Positions 7,487 to 15,443 of a DNA stretch of 18,486 nt are shown here, in pieces. Numbering within the stretch: the stretch's first letter is position 1; each line of letters starts with the position of its first letter. Origin of the DNA: an uncultured Fidelibacterota bacterium (GTDB taxonomy: Bacteria; Fidelibacterota; Marinisomatia; SCGC-AAA003-L08; D37C17); NCBI GenBank assembly GCA_913049525.1, contig CAJWYZ010000009.1, positions 1 to 18,486 of the forward strand, written 5' to 3'. The notes below the pieces were generated by a model. That model did no database searches, was not told where the DNA came from, and was given only the letters and a program-made list of their open reading frames with translations. Position numbers and translations under genes: made by a program.

Positions 7487-8229
7487 TATATTGTTAGTAT
7501 TTTCGCTCCATCTTCAGTTATTGTAATTGTGTGCTCAAAATGAGCAGATGGCATTCCATCCTTTGTGCAAACTGTCCAGCCATCTTTTTTTGTATAAACC
7601 CCAGGGGTTCCCATATTAATCATGGGTTCAATCGCAAAACACATCCCCGCTTCAATTTTAGGTCCCGTTCCGGGTTTACCAAAATTTGGTATCTGTGGAT
7701 CTTCATGCAATTTTGTTCCTATACCATGACCTACCAATTCAGTTACAACTCCATACCCATTTGATTCAGCCCTTCTCTGCACCGCGTAACCAATATCACC
7801 AATTCGATTTCCAGGTGTTGCTTGATCAATTCCATCTAATAAGCATTCTCGTGTTACAGACATAAGTTTTTCTTTTTCAGGATCAACTTTGCCAACTGCA
7901 AAAGATTTAGCATGATCACCATAATAGCCCTCAATTAAACTACCCACATCAACGGAAACAATCTCTCCATCTTGTAATTTCCGATTGTTCGGTATTCCAT
8001 GAACAACTTCATCTTCAACTGAAACACATAAAGTTGCAGGGTAACCATACAATCCTTTGAAGCCGGGTTGAGCTCCTTTAGATCTGATAAATTTTTCAGC
8101 TTCAATATCTAATTCAAGTGTGGATATACCCGGTACAATCATTTCTTGAATAATTTCAAGTGTTTCTTTTACTATTTGGCAAGCCCTAGAAATTTTCTGG
8201 ACTTCGCCTGTACTACGGATATGTATCAC
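7486..8229 (-). CDS. map: Methionine aminopeptidase, type I
   Basis: MetAP removes the N-terminal methionine from nascent proteins as they leave the ribosome. The 247-residue length matches type Ia enzymes. Seen: all five metal ligands (D94, D105, H168, E201, E232) in [30 protein letters not shown] and FEHTITI, plus the substrate-contacting H77 in EVVHGIPNN. The start is GTG at 8227-8229. It gives the family's MIxIRS-type N-terminus and there is no upstream ATG in frame; only a weak AAGG abuts it. It follows secY by 28 nt, the longest gap inside the ribosomal cluster. adk, often found between secY and map, is absent here. Confidence 0.96.
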   Translation of the reverse strand: MIHIRSTGEVQKISRACQIVKETLEIIQEMIVPGISTLELDIEAEKFIRSKGAQPGFKGLYGYPATLCVSVEDEVVHGIPNNRKLQDGEIVSVDVGSLIEGYYGDHAKSFAVGKVDPEKEKLMSVTRECLLDGIDQATPGNRIGDIGYAVQRRAESNGYGVVTELVGHGIGTKLHEDPQIPNFGKPGTGPKIEAGMCFAIEPMINMGTPGVYTKKDGWTVCTKDGMPSAHFEHTITITEDGAKILTI

Positions 8230-8257
8230 CTTGGTTAATTAAAAGGCTTAAAAGAAA

Positions 8258-9589
8258 TTATCTTCTTCTATCTCTACCTTTTAGTTTTCCTGTTTTCAAA
8301 AAGCCATCATAGTGACGCATTAATAAATGTGACTCTATTTGTTGTAGAGTATCTAATGCAACACCAACGATAATAAGTAAACTTGTACCACCATAAAAAC
8401 TTGCTAACGAGAAATCAACATTAAAAAAACTAGACAAAAATGTCGGGAAAACAGCAATCAATGCTAAAAATACAGAAGCAGGTAAGGTAACTCTGGTGAG
8501 AATATGATCAATATAATCTGATGTTGATTTTCCAGGTCTTACACCGGGAATAAAACCACCCTGCTTTTTCATATTATCTGCTACATCAACTGGGTTAAAT
8601 GCTATTGCAGTATAAAAGTAGGTGAATATAATTATTAAAAAAGCAAAAAATAGTGAATATACAATGTGAGTCGGGGCAAATACTATTTGTAACCAATCAC
8701 CAAAACCATTGCCCTGTGGAAAAAATGATGCAATTGTACTGGGGATAAACATAAGTGCCTGAGCAAAGATAATCGGCATTACTCCCGCAGTTAATATTCT
8801 CAGCGGTATATGGGTTGCCTGTCCTCCATAAACTTTTCGACCAACTACTCTTTTCGCATACTGAACAGGTATTTTTCTAACACCGGTAGTGACCGCTACA
8901 ACCACCAGGGTAATTCCAAACATTAATACTAATAATAAAACGTTCTCAAATGGATTTGATAATCCGTTTTGAATTTGAATAAATTGACTTCTGAATACGC
9001 TTGGTGCACGTGCAATTATTCCTACCATAATAATTAACGAAATACCATTGCCAATACCGTGATCAGAAATTTGTTCACCCAACCACATAACAAATATTAC
9101 CCCCGTAACCATAGTCAATATCGTAACAAAATAGAAAACAAAATCAGCATTTGGAACTACGGGACCTACACTGGTTGTTTGACTTGTTAAAAATACTGAC
9201 ATGCCAATGGCCTGCAGGGATGCAATCATTACTGTGCCATAACGAGTAATCTGAATGATTTTTTTTCTTCCTTCTTCACCTTCTTTTTGAAGTCTTTGGA
9301 AATAAGGAATAACAGCACCTAGCAACTGAATTATTATTGAAGCTGAAATATAGGGCATAATTCCCAAAGCAAAAATAGATGCTTGAGAAAAGAAACCGCC
9401 TGCAAACATATCATATAAGCCAAGTAATGAATTGGCATAGCCTTGCATCATGGAAGCTAAAGCAGTTTTATCAATTCCCGGAATAGGCACCTTTCCACCC
9501 AGTCTATATACCAATAGCAATAGACCAGTAAAAACTAGCTTTTTACGTAGATCTGGTATTTTAAAAATATTTAGAAATTTCTCCATCAT
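8258..9589 (-). CDS. secY: Preprotein translocase subunit SecY
   Basis: SecY forms the protein-conducting channel of the inner membrane with SecE and SecG. The 443 residues hold about ten hydrophobic helices. Seen: LLLLVYRLGGKVPIPGI (TM1 and after), GIMPYISASIIIQLL near 76-90, QRLQKEGEEGRKKI in the first cytoplasmic loop, WLGEQISDHGIGNGISLI near 169-186, and the cytoplasmic loops RKIPVQYAKR and NPVDVADNMKKQGGFIPGVR, which receive SecA and the ribosome. A basic C-terminus ends KLKGRDRRR. Two adjacent ATGs (9589 and 9586) are possible; both overlap the rplO stop (ATGATG over TGA) and neither has a clear Shine-Dalgarno sequence, so translational coupling to rplO is likely. Confidence 0.97.
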   Translation of the reverse strand: MMEKFLNIFKIPDLRKKLVFTGLLLLVYRLGGKVPIPGIDKTALASMMQGYANSLLGLYDMFAGGFFSQASIFALGIMPYISASIIIQLLGAVIPYFQRLQKEGEEGRKKIIQITRYGTVMIASLQAIGMSVFLTSQTTSVGPVVPNADFVFYFVTILTMVTGVIFVMWLGEQISDHGIGNGISLIIMVGIIARAPSVFRSQFIQIQNGLSNPFENVLLLVLMFGITLVVVAVTTGVRKIPVQYAKRVVGRKVYGGQATHIPLRILTAGVMPIIFAQALMFIPSTIASFFPQGNGFGDWLQIVFAPTHIVYSLFFAFLIIIFTYFYTAIAFNPVDVADNMKKQGGFIPGVRPGKSTSDYIDHILTRVTLPASVFLALIAVFPTFLSSFFNVDFSLASFYGGTSLLIIVGVALDTLQQIESHLLMRHYDGFLKTGKLKGRDRRR

Positions 9590-10026
9590 TTATAAATGGC
9601 TTTTCCCCCAGCCTTTTCAAGTTTTTCTATTGCGGACTTACTAAACATGTCTGCGGTAATTTCAATTGGTTTATTTAATTCTCCATTGCCTAAAATTTTA
9701 ACAGGGATATCCATTTTTTTAATCACACCTTTTTCGTGTAAAAGAGTAACATCTACTTTATCAATTTCTAAAGATGCAATTCTCTCAAGATTTACAATTT
9801 GAACTTCTTTCCTAAATCCATAATTTGAAAATCCTCTTTTAGGAAGACGTCTCATAAGTGGAGTTTGGCCACCCTCAAAGTGAAATCTAGTTTTGGTACC
9901 TGAACGAGATTGGTATCCATTATGTCCTTTACCAGCAGTGCGACCTTGCCCAGATCCGTTTCCTCTGCCAATACGCTTAGTGTCTCTTATAGATCCCTCA
10001 GCTGGTTTTAGCGTCCCTAAATTCAT
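9586..10026 (-). CDS. rplO: 50S ribosomal protein L15
   Basis: L15 is an assembly protein of the large subunit. Seen: LGTLKPAEGSIRDTKRIGRG at the N-terminus, GKGHNGYQSRSGTKTRFHFE near 33-52, GGQTPLMRRLPKRGFSN near 53-69 and the L15 signature near the C-terminus (NKPIEITADMFSKSAIEKLE). The length is 146 aa. I place the start at ATG 10024-10026, which overlaps the rpmD stop by one base (TGATG); the TTG immediately before it is in frame but less likely. It overlaps secY at its 3' end. Confidence 0.97.
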   Translation of the reverse strand: MNLGTLKPAEGSIRDTKRIGRGNGSGQGRTAGKGHNGYQSRSGTKTRFHFEGGQTPLMRRLPKRGFSNYGFRKEVQIVNLERIASLEIDKVDVTLLHEKGVIKKMDIPVKILGNGELNKPIEITADMFSKSAIEKLEKAGGKAIYK

Positions 10027-10211
10027 CAAACATCCTCCACTTTCACAAGATGATTAACAGCCGTAACCATACCCTGAATAGCTGAATTATTAATTTTAAC
10101 CACAGAACTGTTCATTTTTTTTATACCCAATGCTAACAAGGTATCTTTTGTACGTTGGCGGTATCCAATTGCACTTTTAATTTGTGTTATTTTAATCTTT
10201 TTATCAGCCAT
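10026..10211 (-). CDS. rpmD: 50S ribosomal protein L30
   Basis: A 61-residue large-subunit protein of the ferredoxin-like L30 family. Seen: [20 protein letters not shown] near 5-24, [14 protein letters not shown] near 25-38 and the C-terminal [10 protein letters not shown]. The length matches the family's usual 58-62 residues. It starts at ATG 4 nt after rpsE without a visible Shine-Dalgarno sequence and ends overlapping rplO. Its place between rpsE and rplO is the canonical spc order. Confidence 0.97.
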   Translation of the reverse strand: MADKKIKITQIKSAIGYRQRTKDTLLALGIKKMNSSVVKINNSAIQGMVTAVNHLVKVEDV

Positions 10212-10215
10212 GATT

Positions 10216-10722
10216 TTAACTAAATAATTCTTTTAGGGAAATTCCTCTCTGCCTAGAAACTTTCAAGGGATCCCGTAAATCTTTTAGACCCTGTTCAACT
10301 GCTTTCACAACGTTAATTGCATTGGTTGAACCCGAATTTTTTGAAAGAATGTTAGCAATTCCAATTTGTTCCATTACTGCACGAACTGGCCCGCCAGCAA
10401 TAATACCAGTACCAGGTGAGGCAGGTTTTAACATAAGACGAACGGCACCATATTTAATATTAATTTTATGTGGTATGGTACCATTTATTAATGGCGCTTT
10501 AAATATACGTTTTTTAGCATTTTCCTTCGCTTTATTAACGGCTGATGCTACTTCATTCGCTTTGCCGAATCCAACACCTACATGCCCATTTCCATCACCA
10601 ACAACAACGAGGGAATTAAATCGCATGCTTCTACCACCAGTTGTTGCTTTAGAAACTCTGTTGATACAAACAACCGTTTCTTCTTTTAAGTCCAATTCTG
10701 TTGGATTTATGAAAGTACTCAA
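10216..10722 (-). CDS. rpsE: 30S ribosomal protein S5 (TTG start)
   Basis: S5 lies near the mRNA entry site and the decoding centre and influences accuracy. Seen: the N-terminal double-stranded RNA-binding-like domain with [20 protein letters not shown] near 21-40 and [18 protein letters not shown] near 42-59. The C-terminal domain follows with [20 protein letters not shown] near 98-117. The length is 168 aa. The start is TTG 10720-10722 with GGAG 6 nt upstream; no ATG in frame occurs before the conserved core. It lies 11 nt after rplR. Confidence 0.97.
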   Translation of the reverse strand: MSTFINPTELDLKEETVVCINRVSKATTGGRSMRFNSLVVVGDGNGHVGVGFGKANEVASAVNKAKENAKKRIFKAPLINGTIPHKINIKYGAVRLMLKPASPGTGIIAGGPVRAVMEQIGIANILSKNSGSTNAINVVKAVEQGLKDLRDPLKVSRQRGISLKELFS

Positions 10723-10728
10723 GAATAT

Positions 10729-10732
10729 CTCC
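10729..10732 (-). promoter_or_regulatory. Shine-Dalgarno sequence for the TTG start of rpsE
   Basis: GGAG lies between the rplR stop and TTG 10722 with 6 nt spacing, supporting the non-ATG start. Confidence 0.7.
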
Positions 10733-10733
10733 G

Positions 10734-11108
10734 TTAAATTGTTATTTCTGCAGAACGAATTGCCTCTGTAAGCGCTTTAACCCGTCCATGATATTTATAT
10801 CCATTTCGATCAAAAATAATCCGGCCAATCTTAGCTTCTTTGATCTTACCAGCAAGAGACTCACCGACAATCTTGCTTTTTTCTATTTTATTTGTTGCCT
10901 TACCAATTAAGCTTTTTATACTTTTATCAATGCTGGATGCAGATAAAACAGTAATTCCTTTTTCGTCATCCACCAATTGAGCATAAATATTTGCATTAGA
11001 ACGGTAAACCACAAGCCGTGGATGATTACCTATATTTCTCTGCATAATCCTATATTTTATTCGTTGACGCTTTTTTTGCCAAATTTGATATTTACTTTTT
11101 CTAGCCAT
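10734..11108 (-). CDS. rplR: 50S ribosomal protein L18
   Basis: L18 binds 5S rRNA and brings it to the large subunit. Seen: the basic N-terminus (MARKSKYQIWQKKRQRIKYR), PRLVVYRSNANIYAQLVDD near 30-48 that holds the 5S-binding surface, and the C-terminal FDRNGYKYHGRVKALTEAIR near 99-118. The 124 aa length is normal. GGAG lies 7 nt before ATG, within the end of rplF, whose stop is 2 nt upstream of the start. Confidence 0.97.
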   Translation of the reverse strand: MARKSKYQIWQKKRQRIKYRIMQRNIGNHPRLVVYRSNANIYAQLVDDEKGITVLSASSIDKSIKSLIGKATNKIEKSKIVGESLAGKIKEAKIGRIIFDRNGYKYHGRVKALTEAIRSAEITI

Positions 11109-11110
11109 GA

Positions 11111-11662
11111 TTATGCTCCAACAATCCCAATGGATTTACCTGCTTTCTTTCTAATATGTTCATCAGAATATTTGATTCCTTTACCCTTATACGGTTCAGG
11201 TTTTCTTAACTCCCTAATGTTAGCAGCTACCTGCCCAACTTCCTGTTTGCTAATACCTTTAACTATTACTGTATTTGCATTGGGAGTTTCAATTGTAATT
11301 CCCTCAGGTGTTTCAAAATAAATGGGATGAGAGTATCCTACATTTAAAAGAAGAAAGTTGCCTTTACTTGCATCTGCTGTATAACCAACACCAACCAAAT
11401 TTAATTCTTTTTGAAATCCTTGAGAAACGCCCTGAACCATATTTGCGATTAACACACGGGTTAACCCATGAAGTTCTCGCTGTATTTTCTCATCAGAATT
11501 GCGAGTAACAACCACTTCATTTTCATTAATAGAAATCCCAATATCAGATTGAAATTCGTGATTTAATTCTCCTAGTTTTCCCTTTACGAAAATGTTAGTT
11601 TCTTTTCTGCTCACTTCAACACCTTCAGGTATTGTAATGGGTTGTTTTCCTATATTCGACAT
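11111..11662 (-). CDS. rplF: 50S ribosomal protein L6
   Basis: L6 has two repeated alpha/beta domains and lies near the sarcin-ricin loop and factor-binding site. Seen: MSNIGKQPITIPEGVEVS at the start, HGLTRVLIANMVQGVSQGF near 65-83, LNLVGVGYTADASKG near 87-101, and the C-terminal L6 signature RELRKPEPYKGKGIKYSDEH near 149-168. The length is 183 aa, slightly above E. coli (177). AAAGGA about 9 nt before ATG serves as ribosome-binding site. Confidence 0.98.
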   Translation of the reverse strand: MSNIGKQPITIPEGVEVSRKETNIFVKGKLGELNHEFQSDIGISINENEVVVTRNSDEKIQRELHGLTRVLIANMVQGVSQGFQKELNLVGVGYTADASKGNFLLLNVGYSHPIYFETPEGITIETPNANTVIVKGISKQEVGQVAANIRELRKPEPYKGKGIKYSDEHIRKKAGKSIGIVGA

Positions 11663-11680
11663 TTTATAATAATCCTTTTC

Positions 11681-12079
11681 TTACCAAACCTGACATAAAA
11701 CTTCACCACCTACTTTAAGTAGCTTGGCTTTTTTGTCTGACACTACACCTTTCGAGGTCGATAATATTGATATCCCCATACCGTTTAATACTCTGGGAAG
11801 ACTGACAGATGCAACGTATCTTCTGCAACCAGGTTTGCTATACCTTTGAATTCCGTGAATCACAGGTTTTTTATCATAATCATAATTTAAAAATACTCTA
11901 AGCATATCTTGCTTATTATCTTCAATTAATATAAAATCACGGATAAACTTTTCTTCTTTCAATACAAATGAAATCCGTTTCTTCATATTAGAAGCCGGAA
12001 TATCAACCCAATTCTTGTGTGCACTTTGTGCATTTCGAATACGAGTCAAGTAATCAGCTATTGGATCAGTCATTGACAT
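11681..12079 (-). CDS. rpsH: 30S ribosomal protein S8
   Basis: S8 binds the central domain of 16S rRNA and in E. coli also represses the spc operon at the rplE region. Seen: DPIADYLTRIRNAQSAHK near 5-22, the central KPVIHGIQRYSKPGCRRYV near 71-89, and the C-terminal signature GMGISILSTSKGVVSDKKA near 100-118. The length is 132 aa. Of two nearby ATGs I chose 12079 because GGAG (sharing the rpsN stop) lies 6 nt before it; the second would be 12 nt away. It lies 18 nt upstream of rplF. Confidence 0.98.
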   Translation of the reverse strand: MSMTDPIADYLTRIRNAQSAHKNWVDIPASNMKKRISFVLKEEKFIRDFILIEDNKQDMLRVFLNYDYDKKPVIHGIQRYSKPGCRRYVASVSLPRVLNGMGISILSTSKGVVSDKKAKLLKVGGEVLCQVW

Positions 12080-12088
12080 ATTTTTCTC

Positions 12089-12274
12089 CTACCAACTCGC
12101 CTTTTTAACACCGGGGATAAATCCCTTTAGAGCCATTTCTCTAAAACAAATTCTACAAAGACCAAATTTTCTGTACACAGAATGTGGTCTTCCACAATTA
12201 TTACAACGTGAATATTTTCGAGTTGAAAATTTTGGTTTTCTTTGAGCTTTTACTACTAACGCTTTTCTTGCCAT
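12089..12274 (-). CDS. rpsN: 30S ribosomal protein S14, zinc-binding type
   Basis: A short, 61-residue S14 of the C+ (type Z) form. C24 and C27 (SRCNNCGR) with C40 and C43 (GLCRICFRE) make the zinc site. The C-terminus [11 protein letters not shown] is typical. Its ATG overlaps the rplE stop by one base (TAATG at 12272-12276), so it is probably translationally coupled. Bacteria often swap to a zinc-free S14 elsewhere in the genome under zinc limitation; whether this one does cannot be seen here. Confidence 0.98.
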   Translation of the reverse strand: MARKALVVKAQRKPKFSTRKYSRCNNCGRPHSVYRKFGLCRICFREMALKGFIPGVKKASW

Positions 12275-12870
12275 TATGCCTCAGCACCTTCTTCTAGTTT
12301 CTTTTTTTTCTGGCGAATTGGAAGTCCTAATGCAACTAATAGTTCATATGCTTCTTCATCCGTTACACTACTTGTTACAATTGAAATATTTATGCCTCTA
12401 ATGTTATTAATTTTATCATAATCTATTTCAGGAAAAATGATCTGCTCTGTGACGCCAAAATTATAATTCCCTCTTCCGTCAAATCCTTTTGCAGAAAGCC
12501 CTCTGAAATCTCTAATTCTTGGTGAGGCTACAGAAATAAATCTATCTAAAAACTCATACATTTTACTCCCCCGTAATGTTACTCGAATACCAACAGGATC
12601 GCCTTCTCTAATTTTAAAATTTGAAATAGCTTTTTTAGAAATAGTTACAACTGCTTTTTGTCCTGCTATTGTAGTTAATTCTTCAACACCAGACGTTAAC
12701 CAGTTTTTATGTTCCTTAGCATCTCCAAGTCCCATATTCAATACAATTTTTTCAAGCTTAGGAACACGCATTGCATTACTAATACCCAATCGCTTAGATA
12801 AATGTTTATGTACAACCTCATTATATTTTGTTAATAATCTGGGTGTGTAATTACTGTTATCTTTTGCCAT
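12274..12870 (-). CDS. rplE: 50S ribosomal protein L5
   Basis: L5 binds 5S rRNA and contacts the P-site tRNA and S13 across the subunit bridge. Seen: [20 protein letters not shown] near 10-29, [18 protein letters not shown] near 39-56, [20 protein letters not shown] near 75-94, and the C-terminal [20 protein letters not shown] near 146-165. At 198 aa it is about 19 longer than E. coli L5, through a short N-terminal addition and a lysine- and glutamate-rich tail ([12 protein letters not shown]). The four lysines are encoded on an A8 run holding an in-phase A AAA AAG heptamer. It follows rplX by 2 nt. Confidence 0.98.
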   Translation of the reverse strand: MAKDNSNYTPRLLTKYNEVVHKHLSKRLGISNAMRVPKLEKIVLNMGLGDAKEHKNWLTSGVEELTTIAGQKAVVTISKKAISNFKIREGDPVGIRVTLRGSKMYEFLDRFISVASPRIRDFRGLSAKGFDGRGNYNFGVTEQIIFPEIDYDKINNIRGINISIVTSSVTDEEAYELLVALGLPIRQKKKKLEEGAEA

Positions 12871-12872
12871 AA

Positions 12873-13178
12873 TTAATTAATTACCTCACCAGTAGTTTTT
12901 GCAAATTTCACCTTTTTTCCATTATCTAGCGATTTAAATCCAACACGTGTAGGTTTACCACTAACAACCAGCATAATATTTGAAATATGAATAGATGCTT
13001 CCTTCTCCATTATTCCACCCTGAGGATTATCTTGTGTTGGGCGAGCATGTTTTTTCACAATATTTATACCCTCAACAACAACTCGATCTTTATTCAAAAA
13101 GACTTTAATAACACGCCCTGATTTACCAGCATCATTCCCTGTAATAACTTGAACCGTATCACCTTTTTTAATTTTCAT
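12873..13178 (-). CDS. rplX: 50S ribosomal protein L24
   Basis: L24 is an early assembly initiator of the large subunit and has a KOW fold. Seen: [20 protein letters not shown] near 2-21 (KOW motif), [20 protein letters not shown] near 32-51, [18 protein letters not shown] near 54-71 and [20 protein letters not shown] near 75-94. The length is 101 aa, as usual. It lies 1 nt after rplN and 2 nt before rplE, in the standard rplN-rplX-rplE order. Confidence 0.98.
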   Translation of the reverse strand: MKIKKGDTVQVITGNDAGKSGRVIKVFLNKDRVVVEGINIVKKHARPTQDNPQGGIMEKEASIHISNIMLVVSGKPTRVGFKSLDNGKKVKFAKTTGEVIN

Positions 13179-13179
13179 T

Positions 13180-13548
13180 CTATAATACCTCAGGGGCTAA
13201 TGATAATATTTTCATAAATCTTTTTTCTCTTAATTCTCTGGCAACTGGACCAAAAATACGAGTGCCTTTTGGTTCTTGCTGACCATCAATCAAAACTGCA
13301 GCATTATCATCAAACCGGATATAGGAGCCATCACCCCTTCTTCTCTCTTTCTTTGTCCTCACAACAACAGCATGAGAAATTTCGCCTTTTTTCACGACGC
13401 CACCAGGAATCGCTTTCTTAATAGAGACAATTATAGTATCACCAACATGAGCGTACCGACGGCCAGTTCCACCAACTACACGGATGCATTGAATTATTTT
13501 TGCTCCAGTATTATCTGCTACTTTTAATTTAGTTTCCTGTTGTATCAT
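13180..13548 (-). CDS. rplN: 50S ribosomal protein L14
   Basis: L14 lies at the subunit interface and is the binding site of RsfS where that factor is present. Seen: [20 protein letters not shown] at the start, the L14 signature [20 protein letters not shown] near 42-61, [20 protein letters not shown] near 63-82 and [20 protein letters not shown] near 95-114. The length is exactly the common 122 aa. It follows rpsQ by 14 nt and starts at ATG. Confidence 0.98.
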   Translation of the reverse strand: MIQQETKLKVADNTGAKIIQCIRVVGGTGRRYAHVGDTIIVSIKKAIPGGVVKKGEISHAVVVRTKKERRRGDGSYIRFDDNAAVLIDGQQEPKGTRIFGPVARELREKRFMKILSLAPEVL

Positions 13549-13562
13549 TATTCAGTATATTC

Positions 13563-13823
13563 TTAGCTATCTATTGCTTTTTCTTCAATTTGATTCAAAC
13601 GCCAACGCTTTAATTTACTTTTTGGTTGGCATTCTATAATGCTCACTGTATCTCCTGGTTGGCACTCATTTTCAGGATCATGAACATAATATTTTTTTGA
13701 CTGAGTGACATATTTTTTATAAATAGGGTGAGGACCTCGTCTATCAATTTGAACAACAGCCGTTTTTCCCATTTTTGATTCTACAACTTGCCCAATGAGC
13801 TGCTTTCTATTATTTTCTGCCAA
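13563..13823 (-). CDS. rpsQ: 30S ribosomal protein S17 (TTG start)
   Basis: S17 is an OB-fold primary binder of 16S rRNA. Seen: RKQLIGQVVESKMGKTAVVQ near 6-25, RRGPHPIYKKYVTQSKKYYV near 28-47, and DPENECQPGDTVSIIECQP near 49-67, which is the S17 signature region. The length is 86 aa. The start is TTG 13821-13823 with GAGG 10 nt upstream inside the end of rpmC; the first ATG in frame (residue 18) lies within the conserved fold and would truncate it. It lies 3 nt after rpmC. Confidence 0.96.
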   Translation of the reverse strand: MAENNRKQLIGQVVESKMGKTAVVQIDRRGPHPIYKKYVTQSKKYYVHDPENECQPGDTVSIIECQPKSKLKRWRLNQIEEKAIDS

Positions 13824-13826
13824 AAC

Positions 13827-14030
13827 TTAGTTTCCTCTTTTCCCTAGTTCAAATTCTCTAATTGCAGTTTTTATTTGAGCAATTTCTCTTCTTACAAGCC
13901 TAATTTGTTGAGGATGCTCAAGCTGCTGCAATGCTTTTTGAAATCTCAAATTCACCAACGCTTCCTGATCATCCCTTAATTTTGTTTGAAGCTCATCTTG
14001 ACTCAATTTAATCAATTCACTCTTTCTCAT
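13827..14030 (-). CDS. rpmC: 50S ribosomal protein L29
   Basis: L29 is a two-helix protein near the exit tunnel and contributes to the trigger factor and SRP docking area. The 67 residues fit the family: [20 protein letters not shown] near 2-21, [20 protein letters not shown] near 25-44, and [16 protein letters not shown] near 44-59 with the L29 signature. It starts at ATG 2 nt after rplP and ends 3 nt before rpsQ. Confidence 0.98.
   Translation of the reverse strand: MRKSELIKLSQDELQTKLRDDQEALVNLRFQKALQQLEHPQQIRLVRREIAQIKTAIREFELGKRGN
13834..13837 (-). promoter_or_regulatory. Shine-Dalgarno sequence for the TTG start of rpsQ
   Basis: GAGG inside the last rpmC codons ends 10 nt before TTG 13823. 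The spacing is at the long end of normal. Confidence 0.5.
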
Positions 14031-14032
14031 AA

Positions 14033-14452
14033 TTATGCCCCTACTTCACGCCTTCCAACTGTCTTGGTTTTAATTGGAAGCTTATAAGAACAAAGTTTAA
14101 ATGTTTGTTCAGCATCTTTTTCATCAAGACCTTCAATTTCAAATAAAATCCTTCCAGGCTTTACAACCGCTACCCAATATTCTGGCGAACCTTTACCTTT
14201 TCCCATTCGAGTTTCGGCAGGTTTTTTAGTTATTGATTTATCAGGAAATATTCTGATCCACATTCTACCAACTTTTCTAACTTTTCTAGAAATTGCAATT
14301 CGAGCCGCTTCAATTTGCCGACTTGTAATCCAACCTGCTTCCATTGCTTTCAACCCGTAAGATCCAAAGGATACATAATCTCCTGAGTTAGCCATACCTC
14401 TCATGCGGCCTTTTTGAGTTTTTCTATATTTTATTTTTCTTGGTGCTAACAA
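14033..14452 (-). CDS. rplP: 50S ribosomal protein L16 (TTG start)
   Basis: L16 organises the A-site region of the large subunit. Seen: [20 protein letters not shown] at the start, [20 protein letters not shown] near 40-59, and [20 protein letters not shown] near 81-100. R82 matches E. coli R81, which is hydroxylated there. The length is 139 aa. The start is TTG 14450-14452, because the family begins MLxP at this point and the first ATG in frame (residue 17) is far too late. A modest AGG lies 8 nt upstream. It follows rpsC by 12 nt. Confidence 0.96.
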   Translation of the reverse strand: MLAPRKIKYRKTQKGRMRGMANSGDYVSFGSYGLKAMEAGWITSRQIEAARIAISRKVRKVGRMWIRIFPDKSITKKPAETRMGKGKGSPEYWVAVVKPGRILFEIEGLDEKDAEQTFKLCSYKLPIKTKTVGRREVGA

Positions 14453-14460
14453 TGTGCTTA

Positions 14461-14463
14461 CCT
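14461..14463 (-). promoter_or_regulatory. Weak Shine-Dalgarno sequence for the TTG start of rplP
   Basis: AGG just after the rpsC stop codon ends 8 nt before TTG 14452. It is only a three-base match. Confidence 0.4.
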
Positions 14464-14464
14464 A

Positions 14465-15091
14465 TTAGTTTCTTTTTTCACCTGTATAAATCCAAACCTT
14501 CACGCCAATAATCCCATAGGAAGTATGAGATTCTGTAATGGTATAATCAATTTGCGCTCTCAAAGTATGAAGAGGCACCCTTCCCTCTCTGTAGGTTTCA
14601 CTTCTAGCAATTTCGTTACCATTCAAACGACCAGAAACGCAGACACGAATTCCCTCTGCACCCATACTCATAGTTGATTGTATTGCTTTTTTAACAGCCC
14701 TTCGATAATTTACTTTTTTTTCAAGCTGTTGAGCTATATTCTGACCCACTAATTCAGCCCTTAGTCCCGGCCTTTTAATCTCGGAAACATTAATATTCAC
14801 GTCATAGCCCATAAACTTTTTTAATTCTTTTTTAAGAGCTTCCACTTCAGAACCCCCACGACCTATAACAATACCAGGTCTTGCCGTATGGATTGTAACA
14901 GAAACTCTTTTAGGGGTACGAGATATTTCGATTCGTGAAATACTAGCATGACCCAATCTATTATTGATATAATTTCTCAATATAATATCTTCATGCAATT
15001 TTGATGCAAATTTTTTCTCATCAAACCAAACGGAATCCCAGTCCCGGTTGATTCCTAATCTAAGTCCTATTGGATTGGTTTTCTGTCCCAA
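14465..15091 (-). CDS. rpsC: 30S ribosomal protein S3 (TTG start)
   Basis: S3 forms part of the mRNA entry tunnel and helicase centre. Seen: MGQKTNPIGLRLGINRDWDS at the start, and the KH domain with GIVIGRGGSEVEALKKEL near 73-90 holding the GxxG loop. AEGIRVCVSGRLNGNEIARS near 144-163 and TYREGRVPLHTLRAQIDYTI near 165-184 complete the C-terminal domain. At 208 aa it lacks the longer tail of E. coli S3 (233), a common length difference. The start is TTG 15089-15091, with an AGAGGG site 4 nt upstream and the family's exact N-terminus. Confidence 0.97.
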   Translation of the reverse strand: MGQKTNPIGLRLGINRDWDSVWFDEKKFASKLHEDIILRNYINNRLGHASISRIEISRTPKRVSVTIHTARPGIVIGRGGSEVEALKKELKKFMGYDVNINVSEIKRPGLRAELVGQNIAQQLEKKVNYRRAVKKAIQSTMSMGAEGIRVCVSGRLNGNEIARSETYREGRVPLHTLRAQIDYTITESHTSYGIIGVKVWIYTGEKRN

Positions 15092-15095
15092 ATCA

Positions 15096-15101
15096 CCCTC
15101 T
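15096..15101 (-). promoter_or_regulatory. Shine-Dalgarno sequence for the TTG start of rpsC
   Basis: AGAGGG lies in the 11 nt gap after the rplV stop, about 4-5 nt before TTG 15091, supporting the non-ATG start. Confidence 0.7.
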
Positions 15102-15102
15102 T

Positions 15103-15441
15103 TTATTTTTTATCATCCGAGATGACAATTGTTAATTGGCTGGATCTTTTCAAAATACGCATTGCTCTTCCCATTGCAGCAGGTCTAAACCTTTTCATTG
15201 TTGGTCCCTGATCAACAAATGCTCTTTTGATATATAAATTATCTACATCAAATGTATCTTCACTCTGCATCAAGTTTGCCAATGCAGAAGAAATAGTTTT
15301 ATGAATAATTTTTGCAGCCTTTTTATTTGTAAAACTCAATTTTGTCAAAGCATCATTCACCTTAGCCTTCTTAACCTCATCCAATACATGGCGAACCTTT
15401 TTTGCTGATTGGCGGATATCCATTTTAGAGATTGCTTCCAT
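15103..15441 (-). CDS. rplV: 50S ribosomal protein L22
   Basis: L22 reaches into the exit tunnel with a long beta hairpin. Seen: SAKKVRHVLDEVKKAKVNDA near 12-31, LSFTNKKAAKIIHKTISSAL near 35-54, and the hairpin DQGPTMKRFRPAAMGRAMRI near 76-95 followed by LKRSSQLTIVISDD. The length is 112 aa. It starts at ATG 2 nt after rpsS. No insertion or deletion is seen in the hairpin, where macrolide-resistance changes arise in other bacteria. Confidence 0.98.
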   Translation of the reverse strand: MEAISKMDIRQSAKKVRHVLDEVKKAKVNDALTKLSFTNKKAAKIIHKTISSALANLMQSEDTFDVDNLYIKRAFVDQGPTMKRFRPAAMGRAMRILKRSSQLTIVISDDKK

Positions 15442-15443
15442 AC

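Noticed and set aside
10322..10771. 149-codon open frame on the plus strand opposite rpsE
   Set aside because: It is antisense to a fully conserved S5 gene, shows no recognisable domain and arises from the AT-rich codon pattern of rpsE.
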